Origin: Symbiodinium natans
Lineage: Eukaryota > Sar > Dinophyceae > Suessiales > Symbiodiniaceae
Assembly (NCBI GenBank): GCA_905221605.1
Contig: CAJNDS010002191.1
Location: 1,010,526-1,074,525, forward strand
Direction of reading: 5' to 3'
DNA: 64,000 bases
Each line of letters starts with the position of its first letter. Within the stretch, counting starts at the first letter, position 1. A model generated the notes under the pieces. It had not been told where the DNA came from and ran no database searches. It saw only the letters and a list, made by a program, of their open reading frames with translations. Made by a program: the position numbers and the translations under genes. Positions 36,301 through 46,428 of this stretch are shown piece by piece.

Positions 36301-39300
36301 AGTGGAAGTGATTCGACCCGTTTCCTTGATCTTCAACTCTCCGTTCAGGGTGTCGGTCACCAACCGAATGGCATCTCTAGTGCCACACAGAATCAAATCG
36401 TCCACATAGCACAACATGAGGAATCTTTTCCCTCTCACAGTGCCCTCGAAGACGGAAGGTTCCGTTGGGCATTGCTTCAACCCAACTTTCTTCACAACTG
36501 TCGCCAGCTTCAAGTTCCAAGCTTTGGCGGCAACTCTCAAACCATTCATGGCTTGATCCAGAATCATAAACACCGGGACATAATAGTCCTTGCAGGCGGA
36601 AACATCCTTGGGCAATTGGATAATCGCCTTCGATCCTTTCGGAAGGGGGGAATGCAAGAATGCAGTGCTAACATCCAAAGTTGCGATATCCATAGCATCT
36701 ACCGAAGCAATGGCCAAAAGCGTCCGTAACGCTTCTAAAGAAGGAGTCGTAGCACTCAGTCCTAAAGATGATGCTGTGCTCCCCTTTGCGATGTCTTGCA
36801 CCACACACCGAGCTCTCACAGCTTCCTTGCCATTCACCACCTTTGGGCCTATGACCCATCGGGTTGGGATGATCTTTATCCCATGCTGACGAGCAAACTT
36901 CTGAGCCTCGTCTGCTCCAACCACTCTCCCTGCTTTGTGAGCAGTCATACTCTGCAGCTCAGTTCGCCGGCCTTCCACTGTTTTATCCACATCTAATGGA
37001 CATCCATCTATCTCAGACAGAACACTCGTGGGTCTTGCCAGCCAAACTTGGGATCCACACACCTTCATGGACTCCGGGAAAGTGCTATTCTTGTTGAGCA
37101 GAATCGAATTGGTCACATGTACCAACTTCGGACTCTCGTCACTGCTTACCATTTTAATAGGACCTTGAGGCACATCGAGTCTTGGGTCTAAATAAATACG
37201 ATTGATCAGCCGGGGAACTCGATTGGACTCATCTGGAACTGAGTTCACATCTGAAGTTAAACTCTCTAAACGCCGGGGAACTCGACTGGACTCATTTGGA
37301 ACTGAATCCACATCCATTTGAGGTTTTTCTTCCTCCATTGGGATCGCTTCATCCTCAGCGGGAGTTTCTCCTTCGAAGTATCCAGGTTCCATTGCCTCAT
37401 CTGGAATCCCTTGGTAAGGCAAACTTGGATCCTCAAAATCCTCCATGTCAACATCCACAACTTCTGTCGCAGGTGTTGGGACGCTTTGCTTCTCCTCCAA
37501 CTTGGGATCTGGTCGACTCTCATAGGTGATCTTCGGGCGTTTCAGGAGTGAAGGCTCACTTCCAGACTCCATCACCCCCGCATCCTTTGAGCTTCTCTGG
37601 TCCATTTTTGGAGTTTCCTCTGTTGGTTCTTTCGATTCCAACCGTTGTCGTTGAGCTTTCAACCAATCATCATACCGTTTTCGGCATTCAGCATTGTGGT
37701 TGGCTTTTCCTCTTTTTGGACCACACGCAGGACAGTTCGCTGTGCCACCATGTTCCTTCACCCATGCAGCTGGAGGTCCAACTTTGCTCATGTCGGTGGT
37801 CGGTCCCTCAGACACTCGGCCCTCAAAGGCCTTGTCCGCTTCACCTTCAATCCGATCGGGCACACCATCCTCTTTCTCCTTCAGAATCGGGGGAGCCAAT
37901 GTATCCGATGGATCATGCTCCTTGAGCAAATGTTGACAATGCTCCAACCCAATCTTCAACGGAACGATGTGCTTGATGGACTTTGCTCGAAAGTGTTTTG
38001 GACAACCATCCACCATGGCACTCACAACATGAGTCAAGCCACCAACTTCAGGGTACACATAGGCTGCTTCCACAAACCGGGAGAGCGCCGTGGTTTTCAT
38101 CGAATCCGGTAGCTCAGCCAGAACTGTAGCACCTATCAACGACGATCCACACTCATGGAGGGATCTCTGTAGTACCAACTCCTGGGGTGATTTCTTCCCA
38201 TCAAAGGCAGCTGCATGGTGATTGTGCATTGCAGCACAGTAAATCAGACCAAACTCAAACGCTCGAGGACTTCTTTTCAAGTCAAAGCCCTGCGCTCGTA
38301 GATCCAACCTCACCGTGCTGAACAACTCCTTGAGTGTTCTCACTGCCCTTTCCACACCACCAACCGCTTCATGTCCCTGCGGAGGTGCTCTTTGGGTCAC
38401 AATCCTAATCCCCAGATTGGCTCTCTTGATGAGGGCGCTCACCGCTGTCTCGCTGTCTGTCCTCAACAGTACAGCAGACCCTGCAATGTCCAGTCCGAAA
38501 GCATTCATCCAATAACGAATCCAGCTGGAGGTATTGTCAGCATTGGTCCCTACCAACAGACATCCAATCATTCTGGTTGACATTTCAGTCATGACCAGTA
38601 CTTTCATGTTGGGAGCCGTCGGCTGGTCTTTCGCAAAAGTACCAGTTACCAGGTTGATGAAGCAGAAATCTGCTTGCAACGCCACGGGTCGGTCTTGAGC
38701 ATCCTTGGTCCGACGATGCTGGGTTGTTCCTCTTGTCATCCGACAATGAGGACATTCGGACGAAAAAGGAATGTGGCCTCGCATCCGATGCAGCTCCATT
38801 TCTTCTTGCTTTTTCTTGGTCATTGACTGCACTGACTGCATCTGATCAACCTCCATCGGTCGTTGGCCATCATCCACATCCATGGGTCGAACCTCAGTTC
38901 TTCCAAAGGTTACTTTCTTTCGCTTTCCAGCATCACCTTGCAGGTAGATCCAAGGACATCCAGCCCAGGATACTCCATATCCCATGACTCCTTTCTTCTC
39001 GTGTCGCAGCGAAATCTCTCTTCGAGTGAACTTCACTTCCCAACCAGTATTCACCATCTGCTCGGTGCTCAAGATGTTGTGAGCCACATCTGCTACAACT
39101 CCAGTCACACACACCGATGTCAAACCAAGATACTGCTTTCCTTCATACATAGGCAGCAAGGCTCGGATGCGAACTCGCTCGAAGACATTCACCGGGGTAT
39201 CGTTGGCTGCTGAGTACCTCTCATTAGGTCCCAACGCCTTCCGATCCAAGATCTGGAACTCATCCAAGTATCTTTTCGCAATCACAGTCACCGATGCTCC

Positions 39301-41394
39301 TGAGTCAATCAACCACCATTTGCTTGCATCATCCTTTTCCATGCTTTTGACTTGATTCATCGGAGGTTTCATCAAAGACCGAACTGACTTAGATGGCAAC
39401 ATCTGAGATAAATCGGTAGAGATCCGATGCTCCAACTCGGCAATCCGGACTCTCGTCTCAACTTCCCATGACCAATCTATCTCATCAGTACTCCGGGGAA
39501 TCCACTCTTTTCTCACTTCATCGAGCAATCCTTCCAGAGGTTGCAACACAGATTCCACTCGGGCCTCTGACTCAGGTTCATTCCATTCACCTCCAGTTAG
39601 CTGGTAGTCACTCGACTCACCCTCTTGGGAGACTTCAGCAACTGTCTTCCCCTTTCCTTTGCCTTTTCCTTTGGGCTTTCCCTTTTCGGGCTTCTTCTTG
39701 GGATCTCCTTTTGCCTTGGCTTTCGCCTTAGCATTGGGGGAATTGGGCTTCTTGCCTGAATCTCCCTCCTTATACCAGCAATCGCGGGCATAATGTCCCT
39801 TTCCACCACACACATAGCACTCCACATCCTTCTTGTTCTGGCTTGAAGCTCGTTTGCCAGCACCTTTGCTTGATTCGCGCTTGCCTTTCTGTTCCTTTCC
39901 TTTGCCTTTTGGTTTTCCTTCGTTGCCCTTTCCCTCATTGGGATCTCGAAAAGGTTGAAGCTTCGTGCCAGGGGCTTCTGACCACACCCTTTGTTGCACC
40001 TCAAACTTCAGAGCAACTCTTTTCAGATCTTCAAACGATTCACTATCGCCATGCAACAAGCAATGGCTTCTACACCGATCTGGCAAACTGCGCAGCAAAA
40101 CCATAACCGAATCCGCTTCTTGGATCTGCAAACCACCAGCATGCACATCGGGATCAAGACTATTGAGCAGCTTGGTGTACTTGTTCAACTCATGCTCAAT
40201 CTTTCGAATGATCTCCGGAATACTGGGTGCTTTCACGGTTTGATTCACCAGCTGCGACCGAAAGAACAGGCATTCAGCTCGCGACTTCAGGCAAAACTCC
40301 TTCGCCAGCAATCTCAAAGCCACAAAACCAGATTGTTGATAAGTGCTCTCACTTTCAACATATGTCTGCAAAATCAGAGAACTCTTCTCATGATTTGCAA
40401 AAGTCTGTCGCAGGATGTGCATCAGCCTCGTCGACCTCTTCTGTTGCTCCACAGTAAGTCGATCCTGTTTCAGCCGAGACTCTTCTTGAGTCTTCACCGC
40501 ATGCATGAGCTCATTGGGAAACACTTCTGAACCCAAACCAACCCAACTGGTCAGCTTCTCCATCCAGGTCAAGAATCCAAGAGCTTCAGAGATGCGATCC
40601 TTCCAAGACGAAAAGTCAATGGTCGGCAAACTGGGCAACCATTTGTCCGATCGAGCAAACACATCCCTTTCCCTTTCTTGCTCCAGAGGTGGAGGTCTCA
40701 GTGGGGGACTTGGGCTCGCCATCCGAAAAAGCTGGGTCCCCTTCGCAGGAGTACCCACTGGCGATGCACCTTGACATCCCGAAGAAGAACTGGGCATGTT
40801 CTCAGGAACACCATCCTGAGGTAAGGGGGGATTCACCTGTTGCTGTTGCTGTGGCTGCTGTTGCTGATGCTGCTGTATCATCCACTGCTGATGCTGCTGC
40901 TGTTGCTGCACCATGGACGAAGTCATCGTTTGCATAAACTGCTGTTGCTGCACAACCAGTTGCTGCATCATGCTTTCCAATTCTCGCACTTGTCTCGTCA
41001 ACCCTTGCACGTCGGGTGATGTTTGTGATGGTGTCACCACAGGTTGAGGAGGTCCAGTGGATAGTCCTGGTGGTAACGAAGGACTTCCTACCGCTTGCTG
41101 AGGCAAACCAGGGGGAAACGAAGGGCCTCCCATTGTCTGTTGGGGTGCTCCAGTAGCTACCCCATGAGGGCTTCTGGCGGGAGTTCGACCTCTGGGCACT
41201 GGGCCATACACAGGTTGGCTTCCTTGTGCCAAACCTTGCACCCACAGTGGGTTGGGATTTCCCAAACCCGGAAAAGGGTCTACCCTTCGCCTTGTCTCAG
41301 CATCCATGATGGGCACAGAGCTTCCACGCTCTCGTCCACCTCTTGGACTCCTCACATGAGCTCCACTGGTATGTCGTGGGGATGTATTCAACAT
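33397..41394 (-). CDS. copia Gag-Pol polyprotein with long C-terminal extension
   Basis: 2665 codons from an ATG. Order by approximate residue: Gln-rich gag (130-200), CCHC zinc knuckle CYVCGGKGHYARDC (523), aspartic protease WLIDSGASVTV (about 696), integrase HHCC zinc site (about 870) with catalytic Asp in LQADF, Asp in LRTDSETA and Glu in GGVERAVRTLKE (905-1015), RT motif A LDVSTAFLHSPL (1570) and YVDD (1663), RNase H VYADASW (1845) to GMIADVLTKCL (1970). About 690 residues follow the RNase H. They contain two CxxC pairs (CKVCKW and CEKCKQ), a Lys/Glu-rich coiled-coil-like end and no known domain. Copia polyproteins normally end soon after RNase H. There is no stop or frameshift, and gag and pol are in one frame. 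Confidence 0.95.
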   Translation of the reverse strand: MLNTSPRHTSGAHVRSPRGGRERGSSVPIMDAETRRRVDPFPGLGNPNPLWVQGLAQGSQPVYGPVPRGRTPARSPHGVATGAPQQTMGGPSFPPGLPQQAVGSPSLPPGLSTGPPQPVVTPSQTSPDVQGLTRQVRELESMMQQLVVQQQQFMQTMTSSMVQQQQQHQQWMIQQHQQQQPQQQQQVNPPLPQDGVPENMPSSSSGCQGASPVGTPAKGTQLFRMASPSPPLRPPPLEQERERDVFARSDKWLPSLPTIDFSSWKDRISEALGFLTWMEKLTSWVGLGSEVFPNELMHAVKTQEESRLKQDRLTVEQQKRSTRLMHILRQTFANHEKSSLILQTYVESESTYQQSGFVALRLLAKEFCLKSRAECLFFRSQLVNQTVKAPSIPEIIRKIEHELNKYTKLLNSLDPDVHAGGLQIQEADSVMVLLRSLPDRCRSHCLLHGDSESFEDLKRVALKFEVQQRVWSEAPGTKLQPFRDPNEGKGNEGKPKGKGKEQKGKRESSKGAGKRASSQNKKDVECYVCGGKGHYARDCWYKEGDSGKKPNSPNAKAKAKAKGDPKKKPEKGKPKGKGKGKGKTVAEVSQEGESSDYQLTGGEWNEPESEARVESVLQPLEGLLDEVRKEWIPRSTDEIDWSWEVETRVRIAELEHRISTDLSQMLPSKSVRSLMKPPMNQVKSMEKDDASKWWLIDSGASVTVIAKRYLDEFQILDRKALGPNERYSAANDTPVNVFERVRIRALLPMYEGKQYLGLTSVCVTGVVADVAHNILSTEQMVNTGWEVKFTRREISLRHEKKGVMGYGVSWAGCPWIYLQGDAGKRKKVTFGRTEVRPMDVDDGQRPMEVDQMQSVQSMTKKKQEEMELHRMRGHIPFSSECPHCRMTRGTTQHRRTKDAQDRPVALQADFCFINLVTGTFAKDQPTAPNMKVLVMTEMSTRMIGCLLVGTNADNTSSWIRYWMNAFGLDIAGSAVLLRTDSETAVSALIKRANLGIRIVTQRAPPQGHEAVGGVERAVRTLKELFSTVRLDLRAQGFDLKRSPRAFEFGLIYCAAMHNHHAAAFDGKKSPQELVLQRSLHECGSSLIGATVLAELPDSMKTTALSRFVEAAYVYPEVGGLTHVVSAMVDGCPKHFRAKSIKHIVPLKIGLEHCQHLLKEHDPSDTLAPPILKEKEDGVPDRIEGEADKAFEGRVSEGPTTDMSKVGPPAAWVKEHGGTANCPACGPKRGKANHNAECRKRYDDWLKAQRQRLESKEPTEETPKMDQRSSKDAGVMESGSEPSLLKRPKITYESRPDPKLEEKQSVPTPATEVVDVDMEDFEDPSLPYQGIPDEAMEPGYFEGETPAEDEAIPMEEEKPQMDVDSVPNESSRVPRRLESLTSDVNSVPDESNRVPRLINRIYLDPRLDVPQGPIKMVSSDESPKLVHVTNSILLNKNSTFPESMKVCGSQVWLARPTSVLSEIDGCPLDVDKTVEGRRTELQSMTAHKAGRVVGADEAQKFARQHGIKIIPTRWVIGPKVVNGKEAVRARCVVQDIAKGSTASSLGLSATTPSLEALRTLLAIASVDAMDIATLDVSTAFLHSPLPKGSKAIIQLPKDVSACKDYYVPVFMILDQAMNGLRVAAKAWNLKLATVVKKVGLKQCPTEPSVFEGTVRGKRFLMLCYVDDLILCGTRDAIRLVTDTLNGELKIKETGRITSTGGKITFLGREIERQGSHLRMRVPPAYLDALFETEFCKDLKVVTAPPDIVKTVEKGRASGSDPELSDTAAARYRAVLGRIAWWGQSRPDLSRWMSILSQGQSKPTACFEQALRQVIRFLKGQYHAWQYFGPDGNVPDSGPAQLEVYADASWAPQASLGRRSVSGIAIFYRGCLIKGISRVQGCVSLSSCEAELRAILTAVQESEGLATLIGQLAESDVTIRLHTDSSSARAVLLNRGLSRRVRHLDIAVCYLQERIQEAQTLKVIWCPTAGMIADVLTKCLSQVTFCQHQQAMGIYPGEDVQQVWRICGIRPRVGVQACQCAEATGCSVEQVGSLKSVKKCGEVFENFHLRSPETLREDSSPEVQEMDLWSNRKSFGSSTTEASPSLEPVPLVKDRKMAAEDSRKGEQGAEMKSPFWCKVCKWLFRSEHAAGLSWDESGKPKCEKCKQTVTVSGTDASHAFHLREAEKERRAAGKRGDKGESRGSGQAAPKPKAMPKVIERMVDVFPELADPEPPKWFGDVSWSICRRGTPVDELELKDVVGTLSDKDMLRYQSSYEKLVKPIQEVCELQEKPTKIFGILDVRGQIGGKAIIWEMAVNEGGLYMEVPPGTCGLAMLSFVRYLKRKGIVPVLLLGEHQDLGVLRMVDLLCMLPILGAERIMEDEAESSYYPPWVLRWKRSAKEGSLVFKELVERVRVISMLSCDTLRIHEPELRERPVPKWSFVAYSHYRSVMESVAGFLEDLEKKKEEITDTQRAASWKKVVASETRSGVVWICKCKWHLPTDYVVRFNLTLPADMWQQAFGIMGENVGKLEKEEKDLKRILKAAAEQQDREFEEAERKRKRIADLSAAEEEAAKRAKLEGEAVRSPVSVVPSELDAAAIAQIAERVKASFSVADLELMLEEKKRKVGDQPTERPAETPAEPSRSSQDVMMETRTAELAEMKEAAKERRAKLMESTGAGEKKGEEDEE

Positions 41395-41797
41395 AGTTCC
41401 TGAACTCAGGCTCCAGCCTGCAGTCTCTCCACAACGTCTTCTGGCGAAAATTCTCTCACCAACACCAGATGGTCCAGGCTCCTGAAGAACCTTAGTTCTA
41501 CTCTACCAAGCACCGTATTCCTCCAAGATCGGTCACAACCAATCCAGTTCCAGACAAACCACCTTGCCCGGGCTCCAAAGTGCCTCAACAGCCGCTGAAC
41601 CAACTGCTTCCAAGCCTGATGAGTCCGGATCCGCCTCCTCACAGGATAGGCTTCCCGGTACTCACTTACACGGTCCGAGTACAAGAGATTCCGGTCCACT
41701 GGCAGTCTGGGCTCCAAACCCAAACTTGCCTCCAGGCACTCACAGAGTCCTGACAGACAACCAAAGACCATACACGGGCTCGTACCACAAGGCACAA

Positions 41798-41809
41798 GCT
41801 CCGCTACCA
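41798..41809 (-). promoter_or_regulatory. copia primer-binding site
   Basis: TGGTAGCGGAGC on the minus strand, directly after the 5' LTR end ...TTTTTCACG. It resembles the binding site for the 3' end of initiator Met-tRNA (TGGTA-x-C-x-GAG). Confidence 0.7.
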
Positions 41810-42183
41810 CGTGAAAAACCGAAGGTCCCTCTGGTACCTTTTCCCTTGAAAGCACGAACCCTGACCTCTCACACAAGTGCGGAGAACTCTCTCTTTTTCA
41901 CAGTCAGAGCCACTTGAGCCAAAAGTCACGAAGTGCACAAACTAAACGAATTCTCTCTTGTGAGCTTAAACTCAGCTTCAGAACGAAGTTCCTACACACT
42001 GCACACTCACTTTAAATAGCGTATTGGGCAAAAACACACTCGTATGATTTCCTTGGAAATCAACGAGGCATAAACCATCGAGGATGGGATCACATGGATT
42101 CCCAATCACTCCGAAGCAAAACAAAGCTATACAAGCTGATCCAAAACATGACAAAAACATCACTGATCAGCCACAATCTTCCA
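41810..42183 (-). repeat. copia 5' LTR
   Basis: 374 bp, partner of 32284-32657. It contains a TTTAAA core (plus strand about 42011-42016) that could serve as an AT-rich promoter element. The spliced-leader-like 12-mer is at 41913-41924. Confidence 0.93.
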
Positions 42184-42190
42184 CATACAC
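42184..42190. repeat. copia target-site duplication, right copy
   Basis: CATACAC, identical to 32277-32283. Confidence 0.7.
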
Positions 42191-42391
42191 AGTGAACGGT
42201 GTGCCCACCGGGCAATCTACCAGGGCACAGCACAAAGTACATAAGGCAGGGAAAAGTTGAGTGGTAAGTTGGAGAGTATCCCCTTCAAGAGCTTCTTGTC
42301 GAAAGGGAGCAACGCACCAAACGATTTGAATCATACAGCGTTGATGTTGAGTAACGCGCACAAGGGGTGAGATTGGCAACAAGGCCAACAT
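42191..42391 (-). pseudogene. upstream half of ORF interrupted by copia
   Basis: Minus-strand frame ending ...LVDCPVGTPFTVY at the insertion. It continues in frame at 31972-32283 once the element is removed. It is Cys/Leu-rich and of unknown family. It lies on the same strand as the LINE upstream, but I cannot show that it belongs to it. Confidence 0.5.
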
Positions 42392-44484
42392 ACCTTACCC
42401 TACAACGAGAAGCTGCTTCACGGGCTGACTAAGGGGCAGGCACGTGACGCTGCAAGGTGGACTGTGTGCGAGGCCATAGACTGCCACAGTGGCCCTCTGC
42501 CTGCGGGTGAGGAGCGGTCTTTATTGCTGTTGCCTTTCTCTTCTTTGAGCACATATGGTAGAGGCGCATCCGGTCCTGGTAGGGTCTTACTTTAGCAGGC
42601 GCCTCTGTATTGTCAATCCGCCTGATGGGATGCTCCCTCTCCAATCTCACAATCGATCCAATGCTGTCCTAATGCTGCAAATGATAATTGTGCAACACAT
42701 GCGGCGAGTGGTTACCTTGAAAGTCGGGCTTTCGTGCTTTTGCAATGAACAGGGCTTTGTTGCGGACACGTGCACCAAAATCCAAACAGCGTTCCATGAG
42801 AATGGTGCTTCTTAAGTGCAAGTGCCTCACCTTCGAAGGTCACCTGTTTAGATTGGTCTCCGCCTCCCACAGCCTACTTTGATGCGTTCTTTGCCGCCTT
42901 TTGGCTCACACTAGCGCAGTAGTGCTTTTGGCTCATGGGAGTCTGAGGCTGCCCCACGACGTCACTTTCCTGCCGCACCATTCGACTCGTTGCCTTGCAG
43001 CCCAACTTGAGCATGTCAACAGAGGAAGATTGCCTTGACAGCGATCCAAGGCAGCTTGAGTACGCCCGTACTCTTGCTCTGCCGCAAGCTCTGTCCTTGG
43101 ATTTGTCCCCGGTGGCCTTGACGCTGGTCCTAGGCAATGACCCCTCCAATTCCTCTTTGCGGAGGTGGAGAGGACCCTGTGCAAAGACTGACATCGTCAG
43201 TCGCGCAACCTTCTTGTGGATTTCTGCAACATCAAGATTGTTCTTGCCCTGCCATTGCAGAGTGTTCATGGCACTGAAAAGCCGCTGATGCCTTCCAGGC
43301 TTGGCTTAGTTGGAGCATAAGACAAGAAACAAAGATCGGCCAGGTCTCGGGCGGCTTAGACTTTCATTGGCACATGCTTCATTGGTGCCAATTGGCCATT
43401 CAGTCTGTGGCCTGTCTTGCATCGGTTAATTCGCACTGGTTTCGACTTCTCTTGGAAGGTCTGAGGGGAATGCCCTTCTTTGCGATTCCCACGGGGGAAC
43501 ACGCTGGAGGTACCACTCTCCGTGCGTGTAGGGTGAGCAACACATGGTGTACTTGAGCAGACATCCAAAACTCGAGTCCAACTTCAACGAGGACGAAGGT
43601 GGCGATTTGGCCAACGAAAGCACAGGTTGCACCAAGACCCTGTTTGTGAAAGGCGCAGGCCGTTTGGGTGGTGAACTGGTACTCTTGCACTCGTGGCGCA
43701 CCTGTGCCATTCTGCTGGGAGGGGCGCAGAGGGGCGTTTAAGAACGCCAGGCCAAAAACCATGGTGGGTGGCACGAGCAAGCAGGGTGGGAGGTGACCTT
43801 TGGTATGCAAGAAGAGGTGCATGAAGACGGAAAACAGGCAGACAGGACAGCGAGTTCAACCGAAGAAAACACCTTGTAGCTGCCCAGGTGGTAGTGGCAA
43901 TTCTGCATGCATGCAAGCTGTCGCGCAAGTGTTTTTGCCCAATGCAGTGCGTTTACAGAAGTCCAGAAAACGCACACAGCGACAGAAGCAGCATAGAGAG
44001 AAAGTGGTCATGATTAGAGACGAAGCTTTCTGTTTCAATAGTAGCAAGTCGGTTTGCTGCAACCATGGCTGCCCGGCATGGCAAGCGGCTCTGTGAAGGG
44101 CCGAAGTTGAGCGAGCACCCGCTCGTTGGGGCCCTTCGCGAGTTTGAAGCCTGTCAGAAGTTATGTTTCCGGGAGCGCAATTATACACGCCTGCCCGATG
44201 TGGCCAGCAAGTACATTCCAATGTGCACGAATGGAGACCGTGCCAGCCAGCTGCATCATGCAAAAGGCGATACTGGACTCCACGGTGCAGAATTTGTTGT
44301 CATACGAGAAGAGGCAGGGCGAAGTATGGATGGAAGAGCCAAGAATCTTCCTAAGATGATCCGGCGCCAAATCCAGACAGAAGGCCATTGCGCGGGTTAA
44401 GGGTCAGTGCTCCCATAACGAGCGCTTGAGCAAAATTACTGTCACGCATGTGCCAACTTTTTTCGGATGGGGAGGGGTAGGTGA
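42392..44484. other. no recognisable gene
   Basis: About 2.1 kb with only short overlapping frames on both strands and no recognisable motif. A 111-codon plus-strand frame (44065-44400) is the longest ATG-started one and has no support. It may be the 3' region of the LINE. Confidence 0.35.
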
Positions 44485-45337
44485 TCACAATGTTAGCAGT
44501 GATCGAACAACGAAGCAAATAACAGAGGAACACGTAAAGGTACGAGTACCATAAGCGGCAATAAAGCCCACCGAGCACAAAGTACAAGGGGCAACCACAC
44601 CCTCACTCAGTGGACACATTGGCACATAGCTCCACTGTCTGCGAACAGATGGCCAAAGTGAGGTGGGTCCATCCAGGGGCATTAAAGCCAATAACGTGGC
44701 TCTGGATCTATTGTGTGAGAAGAAACAAGGTATGACTACCACGGCCAAAAGAAGTGATAGGGGAATTGTTCACACTCACACAGTTCACGGGCAATGACTG
44801 TTGCTCTTGGCGTTAAGACCTGGAGCAATGCCTCTACCCTACCCCATCCAGTCTTGTGCCCGATTAAAGCCCCGACAACTCGTGAAGACCACTTGGGGGT
44901 CAAAGAAAAGTGCTCCGAAAGTGATTGGGCAAGTGCGCGTTCTCCAACGCACAAGATGGCACGGAGATTTGGTGCACTTATTTTCCATAGCATTGACACG
45001 GTAGCGCGAGGTTGAGTGGCAGCGTCCAGCCTTGCAATGACTTCAATAAGAGTCCATGCAAGTAGGAGTTTTTCCTCATCCAGATCTTCGACAATCTCGT
45101 GAATGATCAGTGGATTACCAAAAGAGACGCCTGATATAAACGATCCTTATGGTACGGGGAAAGGGCTTCGTTCATGCTTTCCTCTAAGAGAGCCACGAGG
45201 ATCTCTCCCGCTGCAGCAGGGAGAACTGTGAGTTCGAAGTCAGCTGTGCTGGAATGACTACCAATGGCTTCATGGTAACGCCAAGCCAGGAGGCAGCGTG
45301 TGGCGGCCAGCATGTTTGGTTGTGCCCGGGCGTTCAC
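44485..45337 (-). pseudogene. degenerate ORF downstream of LINE
   Basis: Minus-strand pieces in several frames appear to continue one another: 45337-45107 ends ...LLVIH, then about 45135-45000 reads EIVEDLDEEKLLLAWTLIEV, then 44999-44736 (ILCVGERALAQSLSEHFS...) and 44748-44485. It is helical, with no family recognised. Strand and position suggest a further decayed ORF of the LINE. Confidence 0.35.
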
Positions 45338-45405
45338 AACTGGTCTAAGCCAAAGGTGCCGCCATCACGAAAGAGGGAGGGTGGTTGAAATGGGGACTAC
45401 ACGCA

Positions 45406-46428
45406 TCACAACGAGGGGGGTGTTACCCACAATCCCCTACGCGGAACAGCTGCAACATCAACGCGTCTCCTTTTATCGTCTCTTTGCCTCTCGACCTCTA
45501 GTATATCCTGAACTTCCAGGATAAGGCGCTTGGACGCCCTGTTGGTGGTTGCCTTTGGGCGCTTTGGGAGAGCAGGGCTATGACACGCGATACCCGCAGC
45601 GTTTAACGCATCAACTGCCGCATTAAATTCACTCTTCGTGGTGGTAATAGCAAAGACATCTTGTAGGTTAGCAAATTCCTGGTTAGGTGTGACCTGTGGA
45701 TGACAGTGCTGCCCCACCTGGATGAGCTGAACCAACGCTTCAGTAGCCCCTTCGATGAAGGGCGAAACTGCGTTTCTATTTTTGACGTACACCCCGTCAT
45801 GTACCCAAAGCACTGTGCCTGCACAGTACGGGAGCATTGCAGCGAGCCCTTTTCGCATTACGAAGCTTTCCGCAGCTTCAAGTGCAAAAGTTGCCCAATT
45901 CCTGTTGTTGACCCTTGCATCCGGTTGGTAAAAAGGGATTCCTTGCTGGATCATAACCTGGAGGGTAGCTTTAGCCTGCACCAAATGTGCAAGAAAACTT
46001 GCCAAGGCAGGGGGGATGGCATAAGCAGCAATACTACCTTCATAAACATGCCGAAGGAAAGCATTGCTGTCCATTCCAACTGCTCTTTGCAACAAGTGCT
46101 TGGTTTGCACTGTTTGTGCTTTGGGCGCGCGTGCAAGGTGACTACTAAATAGCTCCCTGGCTTCAAGCAACGTTGGGAGGGGTGGGTGAGTAGGGCTGTG
46201 ACATGTAAGGAGGCGCAAAAGCGTATAATGCGCACCTTTCATGTCGATTTCAATTGCGTTCGGTCCGATGGCCAAGAAACGTGTTAGCCTTTTACTCGTT
46301 TGCCAGTGCCGTATGGCATAATATCTACCCTGTGGGTGCAAAGATGGCCTTCGATACTGGACCAGCCCTGGCCACGTTGTATCAAGCTTGGGGGGAGGCT
46401 TGATCCGATTGTAGAGGCAAAACCGCAA
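45406..46428 (-). CDS. family-A DNA polymerase-like protein of the LINE
   Basis: 340 codons. Two stretches resemble the palm of family A DNA polymerases or phage-type RNA polymerases: AIEIDMKGAHYTLLRLL (Asp 62, motif A position), and FALEAAESFVMRKGLAAML followed by VLWVHDGVYVK (His 210, Asp 211), close to the helix plus HDE motif C. A motif B helix is not clear. The C-terminus is basic. It overlaps the RNase H ORF by 145 bp in another frame, so it may be a separate protein or a displaced C-terminal domain. If real, it could copy the second strand during integration. That is speculation. Confidence 0.4.
   Translation of the reverse strand: MRFCLYNRIKPPPKLDTTWPGLVQYRRPSLHPQGRYYAIRHWQTSKRLTRFLAIGPNAIEIDMKGAHYTLLRLLTCHSPTHPPLPTLLEARELFSSHLARAPKAQTVQTKHLLQRAVGMDSNAFLRHVYEGSIAAYAIPPALASFLAHLVQAKATLQVMIQQGIPFYQPDARVNNRNWATFALEAAESFVMRKGLAAMLPYCAGTVLWVHDGVYVKNRNAVSPFIEGATEALVQLIQVGQHCHPQVTPNQEFANLQDVFAITTTKSEFNAAVDALNAAGIACHSPALPKRPKATTNRASKRLILEVQDILEVERQRDDKRRRVDVAAVPRRGLWVTPPSL

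Larger units (their letters stand above)
32284..42183 (-). mobile_element. complete Ty1/copia LTR retrotransposon (9.9 kb)
   Basis: LTRs at 41810-42183 (5' on the minus strand) and 32284-32657 differ at three positions in 374 bp. A primer-binding site TGGTAGCGGAGC lies directly after the 5' LTR, and a G-run (GGGGGG) directly before the 3' LTR. One uninterrupted polyprotein of 2665 codons fills the interior. CATACAC flanks both ends. The near-identical LTRs and open frame indicate a young and perhaps active copy. Confidence 0.95.

Noticed and set aside
44065-44400. 111-codon plus-strand ORF as a host gene
   Set aside because: No motif, no homologous partner in the window, and overlapping frames of similar length on the other strand.
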